This document shows positions 18,346-31,348 of a stretch of 64,000 bases of DNA, one piece after another. Position numbers and translations under genes: made by a program. The stretch's first letter is position 1, and each line of letters starts with the position of its first letter. The notes beneath the pieces were generated by a model. It was given only the letters and a program-made list of their open reading frames with translations, was not told the DNA's origin and made no database searches. Origin of the DNA: Climacteris rufus (taxonomy: Eukaryota > Chordata > Aves > Passeriformes > Climacteridae); contig VZRZ01002682.1 in the NCBI GenBank assembly GCA_013398175.1, forward strand, positions 347,634 to 411,633, read 5' to 3'.

Positions 18346-21300
18346 TGTGTTGCTAAATCACCCATTATTGCAGATATCATCTGGAGAAGGAGCAGGTACA
18401 TAATCATATTTCTGTTGGATTAGCCAAGCATATTACCCCGAGCTTATTCTGGCCTCGTGTTGGCTACCACAACAGAAACAATATTTGATCTAGCACAAAG
18501 CCAGATGGTGCAAAATTAACCCTTTCAGCACAAATGTCATGTGGCACAGGGAGTTTGGTCCAGATCAGTGCTCAGCCTCTCATTGCTGCAGGACTTCTGA
18601 CATGGCATCTGCAACCTTTAAGTTTCCTGGTACTTCCCATCTGCCCCCCAAAGACGAGCTAAACAAGCCTCACACTTCATTTTATTTCATCCACTTAGGT
18701 AAACACAATGCCAGCTTGCAGATAATTTGCATTTGATCACGCAAATATCCTGGATATACAGGCTGTGGTATATTGGGGGATTTCTTTGAAGAGGGCAGAT
18801 TCCTATTAGTGTAATTGAGAGGAAATTATGAACACTTCCAAAGAGATGAATTCTCTTCATTCTCTGACTCAAAATCCCAGACCACAAATTAGAGCAACTA
18901 TGAGATGAAGGGCAGGAACCCAGGCCCAAAGGGGAATTGGGGTGGAGCACGAGCTCAGCACAGTGGCAGTGTGCAGGGCTGCTGACCACTGCCACCAAGG
19001 ATGTATGAGAAGAAGCCAACCTGAAATGACACCTTCCTTAGAAACCTCAGATCCATTCCAACAGCAACTCCTCGTGCTGCAAGTTCCAGCAGAGGGTACA
19101 GCAACATTTAATGCAGAAAGCACTGAAAATCTCAACCATGGCCACGATGCACAAACGTTGCAAATGGTCAGGTACATCCTGGATGTGCTGTCTGTGGCTG
19201 CTGACTTCTCCCATGGCTGGCTGCCTCTAAATAAATAAATAAAAATCCCTCCTGACTGGAAGAGATGAGACTCCAGTGACTCCTTTGAGAAGTGTTGGTG
19301 AAGAACTGCTGAGCCATATCCCTCAGCATTAACAGGCCTCTCTGAGAAGCCCAGCTCAGTATGAAACAGCAATTCTATGCACACACACATCCATATACAC
19401 ACTAATGTGCAGGGAATGAGGTGTTCAGAGGTGAGTGCACACTCCCTGTGAGCACCACAGGCTCTGCAGGCTGCCTCTCTTGTGGGCTGGCACGTCCTTC
19501 ATCTGACAGCTCAACCAGGTCAGTAATTCATTCCAACGGCCAGGGAGCAAATTGGTGCCAAATGCTGTTTCTTCCTGAGATAGAGGAATAAACAGGCATA
19601 TAATGTTCCCACTGTCAACCCAAAACATCTGCTGGAATTCGGAGGGGTTTGCTGTCCATGCACAGTGTGGAGACAAGTCCTACCTTGTGCCCTCCGCTTC
19701 TCACGCATCAGGAATCACAGCCCTGGGCAGCAGCTGCTGGAGGATGGGTTTATTTGGAAATCTGGAAACTGCCTTCAAGGGATTCCCACTTCCACCACAG
19801 TGTGGTTTCCACTTCTGGCTCAGGAACCTTTTTACTTTCCTCGGTAAGGAGCTGCTCACATCCTACAATGCCCACCAAGATGCCATGAGAAATGGACACA
19901 GCAGAATGATCTTGTCCTTGGTCTTCAGCTCAAAGGAGCTCACTGAGGACGGAGTCTGACCAATGTTCCTTAAGAAATAATGGTCCTGCCATTGCTGCTC
20001 ACCCATAGTGGTGTTTTTTCACACAAGGCATCCAAGCAGTGCTCTCAAGAACACTCAAAGAAAGTAAAAGGGAATTCAAGGGAATAAAAATTGGCTGGTT
20101 TGTGGTGGTATGCAAGGAAGTCTTTTTATTGGCTCTTGAGAAAAGGCAGTATTTTAAATTTTAAATTCTTTTTAAACAAGAATATTGGAGAAAGATGATA
20201 GACTGGTTACCTACTTATCACTCCTTTTAATTCAGTTTCTTTGGTATCTTAAATACTCTTCTTCAGGTTTTCTGTCAAATAAGAGGAGAATATGCAACAC
20301 TAAAGGGATCACAGGTTAGTCAGGGTTATATGGGGACTCCAAAAAAGGCTGATTCTGCTGAAACCAAGACCCACATCTGGCTCAAAGATCTAAATCCTCA
20401 GAGACTGAATTCACTCCAGCAATGCAAGGAGACCGTAAAGTAGCTTTGAAAGCACTGCAAAGAAATCCTTTTTTCCTGGGAATCCTTATGCTCACATAAA
20501 GCTCCGTGGCATCTGCCCTGGGCAAACCCTTCCAGCCAAGGCAAGGCAGAGCAGCCTCTGCCCCGACTGGCAGCCAGGGCAAGGGTTGAGATGCTGTTTC
20601 CTAGGGGGCTTTTAAAGCACAAGAATATTGAATTAAATTTTCAAATCTGATTAATTTGGAGTATGGCAGGCAAAAAGATTGATGCAGTTTTTCAAGGAGA
20701 GGCTATGAGAGGGAAAAAAATCTAAAAGAGACCAAGTCCTTCAGATATTTTGGGAACTTTTTATTTCTGTGTCATGGGTTGCTGCCATTTATCAAAACTC
20801 TAGAATGTAAACATTTTTTTCGCTCTTAATGCCATCTAGAAAAATAAACTCCTACTATAGAGCATACCCAAAGCACTTGAATTCACAAATATGAAGCTAT
20901 AAAAGTGACAAAAAGCACTTTTTCTCTGATTTTTTTCAGCCAGAACATTATGAAGCCAAAGTATTTTTTATGAAAAGGAAGTGTTTGATCTTGCTTTCTC
21001 AACATGAAAACTACTCCTTAACTCCTTCAAACCACCGTGGTTAAGCAAAGCTTGTCAGCATTTCATTTTTATTCTTGAAGCAACCAAGCCAAGCTCTGGG
21101 AATTCCAGTGACTGAAGATTAACAATGCCATACAGCAATATGCCATTAACAATAGCAATTAAATTCAGTTTTAGTGTAACTATACAAATGTCAGTGAAAT
21201 AGCACAAGAGAAGAGATGGGACTTCACTGCACCAGGAATTTCAAGAACTGCTGGAAAGTCTCAGCACTTCGCTGAACAAGATGAGTCAGAATAAAGAGAA

Positions 21301-23870
21301 TATTTTGCAGTGCTAACACATGCCCATTGCTTAAGCTCATTTACAATTTAAAGGTGGAATGACATTATTTTTGGCAGCAGCAACATTGCAGAACTCCAGA
21401 TTTAGGGGTACTTCTGCCTGAAGAGAGATTTATGGTTAGAACAACACTACTCTGCTGTTACTAAACACTTCACATGCTCGCCACTGTACCAGCAAGAGGT
21501 CTGACACAAAATCTACCAAAGTTAGCGTCCCTCTCTGAGTACTTGTCTACAATCACTTATCCCATCTACTGGAGCAGGATGGATGCTTTTGTCTGGGATT
21601 CACAAGCCAGATGAAGTCTCTGACCTCTCTCAGAGCACTTTCCCCAGAACGTGCGTGCAGAAACTCTTTGTTCTCAGCTCCCTCCGCTCAGCATCCGCGC
21701 TCGCACGCCAGGGGGTCACTCAAGGCCAAGATGGAACAAAACTAATTCCATCTCGGGGAGGCCTGGCAATAAATCAGTTTTGAAGAGGGAAAGGAGAGTA
21801 GCTGCAGGACAGGAGCAGCTCTTGCTTCTGGAGATCCCACAGCCAGAGAGGGCTGGGAACCTGCTGAGGGACAGGTGCAGGGAGAGCCTCGCTGCCACCA
21901 ACCCTGATCCTGCCTGTGGCGTGCTCTGCGCTCCTACAGCCCCCAAATTCTGCTTCTCTGCACAAAGAAAAGCCCCTCACCAGACCAAGACAAAGCAGTT
22001 TTTAACCGTGGGAAGCACAGAACACTTCAGGGTGGCCATCGAAACCCAGGCCGATGCATTTCAGGGCTGCTCACAGCCACAGCAGCCTGTGCACAGTTAA
22101 TAACTCTTACACATTGCCTTAACACAGTGACCTCAATTCATTAAGTACAAAATCCAAAGGGAGAACCTTTCCCCTGAAATCAAACCCAGCACCTCACTAA
22201 CCCACCAGCAACAAGCCCACAGCTCTGCTCCGTGGGTGCAGAGCCTGAAAAACTTTTCCACCATTCACTGTTGAATTAATGAGATTCTGCAAGACATCAA
22301 TGTCTCAGGCTCTGAATAATCAACTTATGGGCAGTAGCTCAAGGAGCCACGTGAAGAAGACAAAAAACCCCCATGGTAAAGCAGAATGTATGGCAATCCT
22401 GCGTATGAGCACTTTCATCTGTGCAAAGGCAGGTCTGTGGGCTTGGTGCACTCAATTAAAAAAAGGAAAACAAAACAAGTGCTCAGTGATGTTTTTTTGG
22501 GGTGTACTGATCAAAATGAGCCACATAAAACAGAGCCACAATTCACTGCTACTGCAGGGTGTAAAGCCCCAAATGGGAGGGCAGGATGCTCCCCAGCATG
22601 CTCCAGAGCTGCAAAGACACGCACAAAAAAAAAGATTAAAACTGCCTGGAGCAGTTTGCAGTCGGAAATCATGAGGCACCGAGCAGCTGGATGCTGATCT
22701 CCCTAAGCCAGTGGGTATTTCTTTTGTTAGTGGCTGATCCCATCTTCCCCCTTGCCTGCAAATCTCTAATCTCTGGAAAGGCTCCCAGCGAGCACTTGCT
22801 CAGGTAGCTGCTGGTTTCACTGGCCAACAACACCCAGCCCTCGCAGGAATCGCCGCTTTCTGTCTCATCCCTCATCCCAGGGTCACACTCCGTGTTTCTG
22901 CCACCGTCATTGAGCGGGTTTGTCCCACGGGCAGGACAATTTAAGGACAACATCAGTGGAGTGGCCACTTCCCAGGCTTCAGCTGGCACTTGTCTGACCT
23001 GAGCACTCTCATCACCCAGCGCACGGCTCTGGCGGAGCAGTGCTGGGGCAGGTGGCTGTGGTCTGTCCCCCCCAGCACACAGAGCTGCTGCTTCAGTTTC
23101 CGACCACTTCTGGCAGTTTGCACGCCAGACCTCTTTGCATATAAATAGCTACATTTTTTTCCCCCCTTTTCATTATTTGACTATCCCGCTCCCCCCGCAG
23201 TTTCATCTTTTCTCACGTTTACAAGCGCTCTGACACACTTTTCTAAAGATCTCCTTTGTGTTCATTCTGCCTCAAAATGCTATTTTAATGTGTGTTTTTT
23301 ACAACCAAGCAGCACTATAGAAAGTAGGAGTTCAGAAATATATATATATATAAAGAAGTGCCAGGCTGGGATAACTTCAGGTTTGTAGTGTGTTGCCTGG
23401 TAAAACCAAACAGCCTATAAAAGGGTAATAAAACGTTAATGCAAAAACCTTGTGATTAAGATCCGCTTGTGCCTTTTAGGCTCTCAGAACTGAAAAACCT
23501 GGTTTCATTAGAACAGCTTTTGGTTTGTATCATCTGAACAAATGGGTTATAAAAGTAATGTAGGACAAGTGACTAAAGTGCTCCGATACCACCCAGCATC
23601 CTGCCTGCTACTGCCTTGCCTAACTTAAGTTAGTGCTCCTGTGAAACGGGTTATTTTATCATTACTGTAGCATTTAATCTCGTTGTAAGGAGTCTCTTGC
23701 TGTGCAACTTCACCACCTTTCCTCACTTTCCGCCTTTCCTCAGCATCTTTTTAATCTTCCACAGAAAGACACGGTCTCGCTACAACGAAGCCCCCACCCC
23801 GCAGTGAATCAGCCCGAACACATTTCAGTCACAGGCAGCAACCCAGACTCGCAGCATCCTCGGTGACCAC
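18346..23870. other. Non-coding stretch
   Basis: No gene is supported. The stretch contains a short AT dinucleotide run near 23338-23353 and an AAATAAATAAATAAAAA run near 19213. The 156 bp around 22,900-23,060 are GC-richer. The short open frames look like chance. Confidence 0.6.
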
Positions 23871-23879
23871 CGCAAGCGG

Positions 23880-24650
23880 AAAACCTCAATGAGCTGGCTG
23901 GTGACTCTCCCCCCGTGATATCAACCGGGCTGTTCCCGGCAGGACCCCGCGCTGCTGTCACCAGCCCCAGGAGCGCACAGGAGCCGCCACACGGGGCTGA
24001 GCGCTCCCACCCCGCCCCACTCGCGGTTCCCGTCCCCCGCGGGCCATCCGCGCCCATCCCCGTCCCCCAAGGGGCTCCCCAGCGCCGCTCCCGCGAACGC
24101 GCGGGCACCGCCCGGCCGGTCCTGCCGCCCGTGGGGAGGCTCTCCCGGGCATCCCCCGGTGCCCCAGCCCTCGGGCATCCCCCGGTGCCCCAGCCCTCGG
24201 GCATCCCCCGCTGCCCCAGCCCTCGGGCATNCCTCCAATCGCCGGCGGATGCCGCCGCCGGCCGGGCCAATGGTGGGGAAACTGAGGCCGTGGCGAAAGC
24301 GTGAGTGAGGCAGAGGATGCGGAGGAGGGGGAGGGACGGGAGGGATGCAGGCAGAGGGACGGGAGCTGAGGAGCGGGAGAGGAAGGGCAGGGAGAGGGTC
24401 CTGTGTGTGCGGGGAAGGAAAGGGGGAGAGGGACAGCAAGGTGAGGATGGGGAAGCGAGGGGAAGCGGATAAGGAGAGAGAAGGGGCAGGAGCAGGGGTA
24501 CGGATGGGGTAGGGTAAGGGCTTTGGCATCACCCCAAACCTGCGCTATTGCCCGGCCCCCGCGCACCCGCACCCCCGCAGCCCCCAGGCACGGCTCGGGC
24601 TGCCCAGCCTCGTCCGGGGCTGTCCCAGCCTCCCTGCACCCCCGGCAGGC
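23880..24650. promoter_or_regulatory. CpG island, candidate distal promoter
   Basis: About 770 bp is strongly GC-rich with frequent CG dinucleotides, in contrast to its AT-rich flanks. Two CCAAT boxes lie at about 24235 and 24265, around a CGCCGG-rich core. These are classic features of a vertebrate promoter. Possible users are a non-coding first exon of SLCO4A1, 12 kb from the first coding exon, or a lncRNA on the plus strand, where donor-like GTGAGT and GTGAGG sites follow at 24301 and 24440. The sequence has one unresolved base at 24231. Confidence 0.65.
24147..24231. repeat. 26-bp GC-rich minisatellite inside CpG island
   Basis: Three consecutive copies of a 26-bp unit starting GGGCATCCCCCGGTGCCCCA are followed by a partial fourth. 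The third copy differs by one base. The ambiguous base N at 24231 falls in the partial copy, which suggests the assembler could not resolve the array. Confidence 0.9.
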
Positions 24651-27600
24651 TCATGGAGAAACTCTGGGAAACATCCCTGCACCAGACCGAGGGGAAAACA
24701 GTGCGAAGGAGCTGCTGGTGGCAGAGAACAAGGACAGGATTTTCGTCTTTTCTCCAGCTATTGCTGGAGCTGAGCTGGCATGAAAAGAAGGGAAAGTGAA
24801 GGAGCAGGCGCGGGGGCATTACCGTACCCGGGGCACAAACACGGCTATCGCGGCACTGTCTGCACGGTTACAATATCGTGCCAGGCACTGTCACGGCTGA
24901 GTTAATGATTACGGAGGAGGCACAACCCCTCCAGAGTTGAGGGAGCTGAGCAGGAAAGCTGTGGGACACCCCAAACCCCTCTCATTTGCATTAACATGTT
25001 TGTTGGGGCGATTTTCTTTGCTTTGGGGGGACTTGCTGTCACAGTGGTTGGTTTGAGGCGCAGAGGTGGCCCTTGAGCAGTTCCACAGGAGAGTCACCAG
25101 ATCAGCACCCACACCTGAGCACTGCACACCCTCCAGTACACAAACCACCTGGGCAGGGGGAACCCCAGCAAATGTGATGTGCACATGTGAGGCTCTGACT
25201 TTCAGCTCCTGCATGCCCACCCATGCAGCCTTTGTAGCCCCTTTTCCATTTCTTACAAAAGCTGTTCCACATCACTTGGGAATTTGGCTCGTTTCTGCAT
25301 GTTCACAGATAAATAATTCAGGCACTGCATGTTTAGCTCCTGAAGTGCAGTCAGAGCTCCATTTCCCAGAGTGCACAGGATAACCTGGGTAATGGAAAAG
25401 CCCAGCTACCACTGCACAAGGCAGAGAGGAGGGCAGAGACGTGGGCAGACTGAATCCAGCTGCCGTGCCGAGCCCTGCCGTCCCCTCCCTGCCCAGGGCA
25501 GGGTCAGCAGTGTGGCACCTTTCCCAGAGCTGCTGCCAGGGGTCAGGGGCACACGAGGAACTGAGAGCTGGGGCAGAGGCTGAGGCAGAAGCAGACCCAG
25601 CAGCTCATCAAGGCTCATCCTGGGCTGTGCTGAAGTGCTGCTCACATCTCTGCCTCCTCCCCATCCTCTAGGGCTCCAGGATGGACCTGGAAAGTGCTTC
25701 CTTTTTGTGCCATCCTTGCTGTGCCCCTTGGAGCTGAAGGTAAATGGGGTACTTGTGGGTTTTGGTTAAATTGGGGGCTGTTGCATATGCTTTCAAAATA
25801 AAATGAAGTGTAGGAGAGCCTGTTGTTTACGGCAGGCTGTGGTCAGGAAAACTAGGAGCATTTTCTCCATGTACCCACACTCATACTGCTTAGTTATATA
25901 CAAGTAATTTGTTGCACATTGAAGCTATGACACTGTTTTGGCTGGTGCTGTGCAATCACTGATGAATAAGGTCATATTTCAAACTGCTTATTTTCTAAAC
26001 AAACAGGGTGGAAAGGACAACAGATGTGCAAAGGTGAAGCTGTGTGTCAAAGGCATCTGAGCTGGGGAATCCTTCCACATTTCCTGTTCCACTGGGCAGA
26101 GCTGCATTAATCACTGGCTCTGGCTGCAGGGGGATGCATCCTGCTCCTCAGCTCAGCTCACTTCACATAAGTTTTGGTCCACCTTGCCTTGGGTGAAGTT
26201 CTCAGAGGTGCAGAGTAATTTTGTTACTTAACTTTTAGTGATTTTTTGTACAGCATCTCGAAGTAGGTTACCTCTTGGGTGAGGAAGATGTACAGATAAG
26301 GAGCTTGTGCTGTGGATTTGCATGAGCTAATAGCAACTGTGATAAGGTATCCCAGGGAGAAGGTGCGGCAAGGAAGGACAGAGGTCACCTGCAGGAAGTC
26401 TGTTTCCTGCTAAAATGTTTAAGAGATGCTGGGAAGGCATGGCAAATCAGCCTTGCCATCTCTGCTGATTCATTTGGAAATGAAAAAAAGTCTGTCCCAG
26501 GGGCAAGTTTGATTACACTCCCATTTTTCAACCCCTGGGGCTCAGCATGAGCTGAGTGAGTGGCAGAGGGTTCCTCCAGAGCCTTCCCAGGGCTTATCCT
26601 AAGGATCTTGGTGGCTCTGGTAGGGGATTGAAGAAGCTGGAATTTGTTTCCCAAAGGACAGAGGTTGTTTCTGAAAGCATAGGGCCATCTCTGCTTCTGT
26701 CCATTCTTAGAGCTGAGAATTGTCAGGGTAGTGACAATAATCAACAATGACAAGGAGACTGGTAATGGCATGAATAGTGTTATTACTAACACTATAATTA
26801 TTATATTATTGTTATATGTGTTACTGCCTCCTCAGGTTTGGGGCTCACTGATAATTTTAGTTTGTCTGAATCCCTGTTTTTATGGGTCATGTTAACACTT
26901 GCAGATATGCCTGCTCTGGTTTTCATTCAATATTTCACACCGGGATGGATTTATGATGTGTTGCACTTCTGTCAGAAGGTTTGGGAGTGTCAGCAGCTCT
27001 GGGCTGCCAATTTTTATAAATCTCCATAAATCATTAAGGCTCTGGGTTTAATGAATGCAAATTCAGTGCCACAGAAGGGACAGCACTGGCTGGAGGCACT
27101 GCCGGAGCTGGAATTGCTCTGTCATGAGCGGATGTTGAAAGATGTTTCTTCAAGTTCAGTCCTGTGAGCCACGTGGGGCCTGAGATGATCGTGACAATCT
27201 TTTGGCTAAATCTGTGCAGACATCAACCTTATTAATGCCCATCAAATCTCGTTTTCCCAAGACCCACAGAGCTGACAAGGCAGAAAAGGGGAGTTGTTGT
27301 ATACTGATCACATGAAGTCCAGTTCTGGGAGCATTTACATTTTTAATATAGTTAACTGTGCATGTATTTACAAGATTAGATTAACATAGTAATAAACAAT
27401 TTATTTAAAGCCATAATGCCTCATATGGATTTCTGTTGCCTGAATGATCATTTCCTAATATTGCTGTTAAATACTTGCATGATTCACATCTCCTGTTGCA
27501 GAACAAGCAATGAACATTCAGGAAGGAAGAACAAATCTGATTTTTTTTTTTTTCAAAAGAAGAATTTTTAGAGTTTTATTATCACTCTAATTTGAGCCAG

Positions 27601-30600
27601 AAATTCATCCACAGGAAGCATATAATAACTAGCAAAAAAAAGATGGGATTTTTCAAGAGCACTGGTGCTGGCTTGCAGTGGGAAAAGGACTTCTGAAAAT
27701 CCCCCCTTGGGATTTTTACCAGGCTTTGTGTTATCCTGCCTTTGTAAGATCCTGTTGGCTTTGCAAACTGGACCATCAGAATTCATCCTGCTCAACTCTG
27801 TGATCTGCCTTTGTTATTAGGAGAGCAAAGGATCCTGTAAAAGAAAAGGGTGAGTTAGGAGGTTTATAGCAGGTTCTGATTAGCAACTGGTGGCAGAGGC
27901 ATTGCAGAACTGAAGGTGTAACGGTGTTTAAGGAAGAATTATACAAATTCATGGACAACAAGTGCTTTGGTGGCTGTTAATCCCAGTAATCTCTGTGCAA
28001 ACCTCTAGTTCAGGGTGTCCCTGAGGTGCTGGCTGTCACTGGCCAGGGGAGTGAGTGTCCTGCTCTCGCTCTCTTTAAAAACAACAACAGCACTGCCACA
28101 CGGGGCCTGTGGGTTATTGGGAAACAATATTCAGAACTTTGTTGCTCAGCATGTGCAAAGTATGATGTGTTAACTTTAAAAGTGATAAGGGAGAGCTGGA
28201 GCTTCTCTTTGAAAGATTTCTTAAGGGTTTGAGCTCTTTATCCTCAGGTCTTTCCCACCGGGTGATGAGCAGACACCGTGGCCTTCCTTTCCTAAGAGAG
28301 AAACAAAAGTGAGTTCTTGCACTTCAGTTGAGTTTTATTTGAAGGAAATATGACATTAAGTTATCAAGAATGATAGCAAAGTCCAAAGACATCATAATCT
28401 GAAGAGAAGACTCATTGAAGCTGAGGGCAGCAGCTGTAGGTCTGTCCCTGCAGAGGCTGAGCAGTGCGTGGCACCCAGCAGCTCTGTGTCACCACCAAGG
28501 ACATCTCAGCCTTAGGAGTTAAAAGGGACATTTTTACTGTGGTGATGATAAGCACAATAATTTTGCAATTGTTGCTATTTGGCAGAAAGTAACCCAGATT
28601 AGAAAGCCACACCAGTGGACTGTGTGTTCTGGGTGCTGTTGCCATCAACACCCCCGGCCCCTCTCGGGTCTGGGCCCGCTGCTCTGGACAGGCTGTCAGC
28701 AGCTCCAGGGCTCCTTCCTCTGTTCCAACGTGCACAGGAGCTCCTCAGCTGCTACAGAAATGCAAACAGAAATTAACAATAACAATATTTACAATGCAGA
28801 TCATTACATGTGTCATATGGAGCTCCAAAATTTAAATTCTTTGAGCATAACCAGCCTGCCAAGTTCTTATTTAGGAGGAACTATAAATCATGGTGTGTCT
28901 CCTGAGATGAGGGCTGGGCAAGGGATATGCTGCACCTTACCTTCATGGGCTGCTAGACCCACAGCTCCACTCCAGGATGAAGATTTCCAGGATGAGGAGA
29001 GCTGTGGGAATCCCCTGGCTGGGGGATGGAATGAGGGCAGAGATGTGCCCCAGTCCTGCTTTTCGTCTCTTCAGTTGGCTGGGGGGAAAAAAGCTCTGAA
29101 GAATAATCAGAGAAAAACATATAAAATCAGAGCAATTATTTTGTGGCATTGTGACAACTCAGCATTCATCACGTTCTTGTGCCAAGCAGGAGGGCAAATG
29201 GGAGTGTGAGGAAAATTCCCTGTGCCGTGGTCTGTGCTTCTTATCCACTTGCTGTGCTGTTGGCACCGTGTCCCATGGGAGTATTTACTCCTCCTTTAGC
29301 AGCAGCACAGACTCCAGCACCCCAAGGCACAGCACACTGAGCTCCCACGGGGCGCGAGGGAGGCGGCAGCGCCTCGGAGAAGATCCCGGCGATCCCGCGC
29401 TGTGTGGGAATGGTGAAGAGCACCAGCACAAGGCTTGGAGCTCTGGTTCCAGCTGAGTTGCCATGGTCAACACAGGGTGTTTGTACAGCAAGAGGAGATC
29501 TGTTCATCAGAGCAACACCCTTCCTCTTTATGTGTGTGTCTGAAGTGTAGTCACCACCAAACCACCCATTTAACTCTTGCTGGGAAACAAGAGAAAGGTG
29601 ACTTTCAGTCACCAAAGGTTCTACTTTCTGTTTTAATAATAACATTATAACTAAGGCGTGAACTTTGAATTACTTTATTTCGTAATCTTTTAGTAGGTTC
29701 CTGTTGAACTAACTGAATCTTTCAGCCTTTTTTTGTTCGTGGCTTAAAATGCTGTCATGGGCATTGCTCCAGCTCTCACCAATTTGCTCATCCCAATCCC
29801 TCCCTGCAGATTTTGGTAAATGCTGCCATTGCAGTGCAGTGAAGTACAGAGGGTTATTGACAGTAATATCATCTGCCCATGTGATCTGGGAGATGGTCAG
29901 GAGCAGCCTGTGTTTGGGAAGAATATATTCCAGCATGATCTGCAGTGTGCTTAGTTGGCCGTATTGGAAAGATTTCCAGATAGCTATTGATTTTCCAGTC
30001 CTATAATTAGTTCAGAGATTATAAACATAGAAAATATTGCTCCACAAATTGATTTTTTTAATTGTTCATAGCACCAAAATATGCTGTGACTGCGAAGAAC
30101 ATCACATGCTTCCTGCAGAGGAACACTTTGAACTTTGGAAAATATTATCCCTGTAAACACAGACAAGAAATCACAAGGTTAATTCTGTTGCTGTCTCAGA
30201 TAAGGCCTCAATCCCACTAGTGATGGCTGATTTTGAAAATCCAGTTCTGCAATATCTATTTTTTTTTAAAATTGCTTCCAGGCAACATTTTTTCACCTCT
30301 AATTATCAACTGGAGAAAGATGTGTCTTTTTTTTCTTTGGAGGGGATTTTGGGTCTTCCCCAGGGAGGTGAATGATCCATGGTCACTGATCCATGCTGGT
30401 GACTCAGTGGCCTCGTTGCACACCCAGGGTGGGGTGGCTGTAGTTTATGGAAAATAGGAGTAGATAGGTCCGGTAAAAACTCAGACTTTGTCTTCTAAAG
30501 AAGCTGTTATTTCTGTCTAGCAGGATAATGTCAGATATTTTCTGTGGAGGCAAAGCCTGTAGACCCCAACTGAGGCAACAAGGAAATTGCAGTTAGGGAA

Positions 30601-31240
30601 GTTATTAGAGTTATTTCATCCCATTGCCCAACTGTGCCAGGCATTAAACAAATCATTTGAGTCACTTCTCTGAAGAACTTGCAAATTAGGAAGGTTGGGC
30701 AGAGAGCAACCCCCCCCCAAAAAGAGTATTTCCACTCTGCAGGGATTACATCTTCTCATGTAGTCACACAGGCAGTCAGAAAATTTGTCTCCTGTGAGGC
30801 TCCTTCCAAAATCTGTGAAATCTCTGGAAGGAAGAAGAGATGTTCCTTTTTAAAGCCCCAAACCTAATAATAGTAAAAATAGTCCAGCTGGACAATCTGA
30901 TTTGGTTGAGAAACTGCTTTTGCAACTATATAATTCCCAAATAAACCTAGTCTCAGCAAAACCTTGGGAAGTCTCAGGGCATGAAAGTGCTGCAGTTAAA
31001 GTAAATTTAATAAGACATTAATGACCTGGGTGCTGTCCCCTCCCTCACCCACAGCATCTCCTGAGGCAGCGCTGTTAGACCAAGGCATGAATTCTCCTCC
31101 TGCACACACAATCCTTGCAACAGCCCAGTTCTGTTTTCTGCAGGAAAATGGTACCACTGGGAGTATCATTACACAGGAATCCTATAGGAGAAAGGAAGAC
31201 CTGTAGTAGGAAAGGAGGAGAAAATGCTGCTTTATTTATA
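24651..31240. other. Non-coding stretch
   Basis: I see no supportable gene. The stretch includes an AT-rich part at about 26.7-27.5 kb and a T12 run at 27542. Longer frames such as the one at 28622-29209 have no recognisable domain or splice context. Confidence 0.55.
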
Positions 31241-31244
31241 CTTA

Positions 31245-31348
31245 CCTGTTAGGAGCTGAACTAGATGATCTCCAGGGGTCTCTTTTAGCCCCAACCATTC
31301 TGTGATTCTGTGATTCTGTGATTCTGTGATTCTGTGATTCTGTGACTC
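31245..31348 (+). mobile_element. CR1 LINE 3' end with octamer microsatellite tail
   Basis: A short CR1 3' end (GAGCTGAACTAGATGATCTC, then a GGGTCTCTTTTAGCCCCAAC block) is followed by six perfect copies of ATTCTGTG at 31297-31344. CR1 elements end in short direct repeats of this type rather than poly-A, so this is an expanded CR1 terminus. Confidence 0.93.

Noticed and set aside
23921..24572. Frames of about 200 codons across the CpG island
   Set aside because: Composition is Pro/Arg/Gly-rich from GC bias, the frames cross the ambiguous base, and both strands are open. This is better explained as promoter DNA.
28622..29209. 195-codon plus-strand frame
   Set aside because: No domain, no codon bias that I can see, and no splice evidence.
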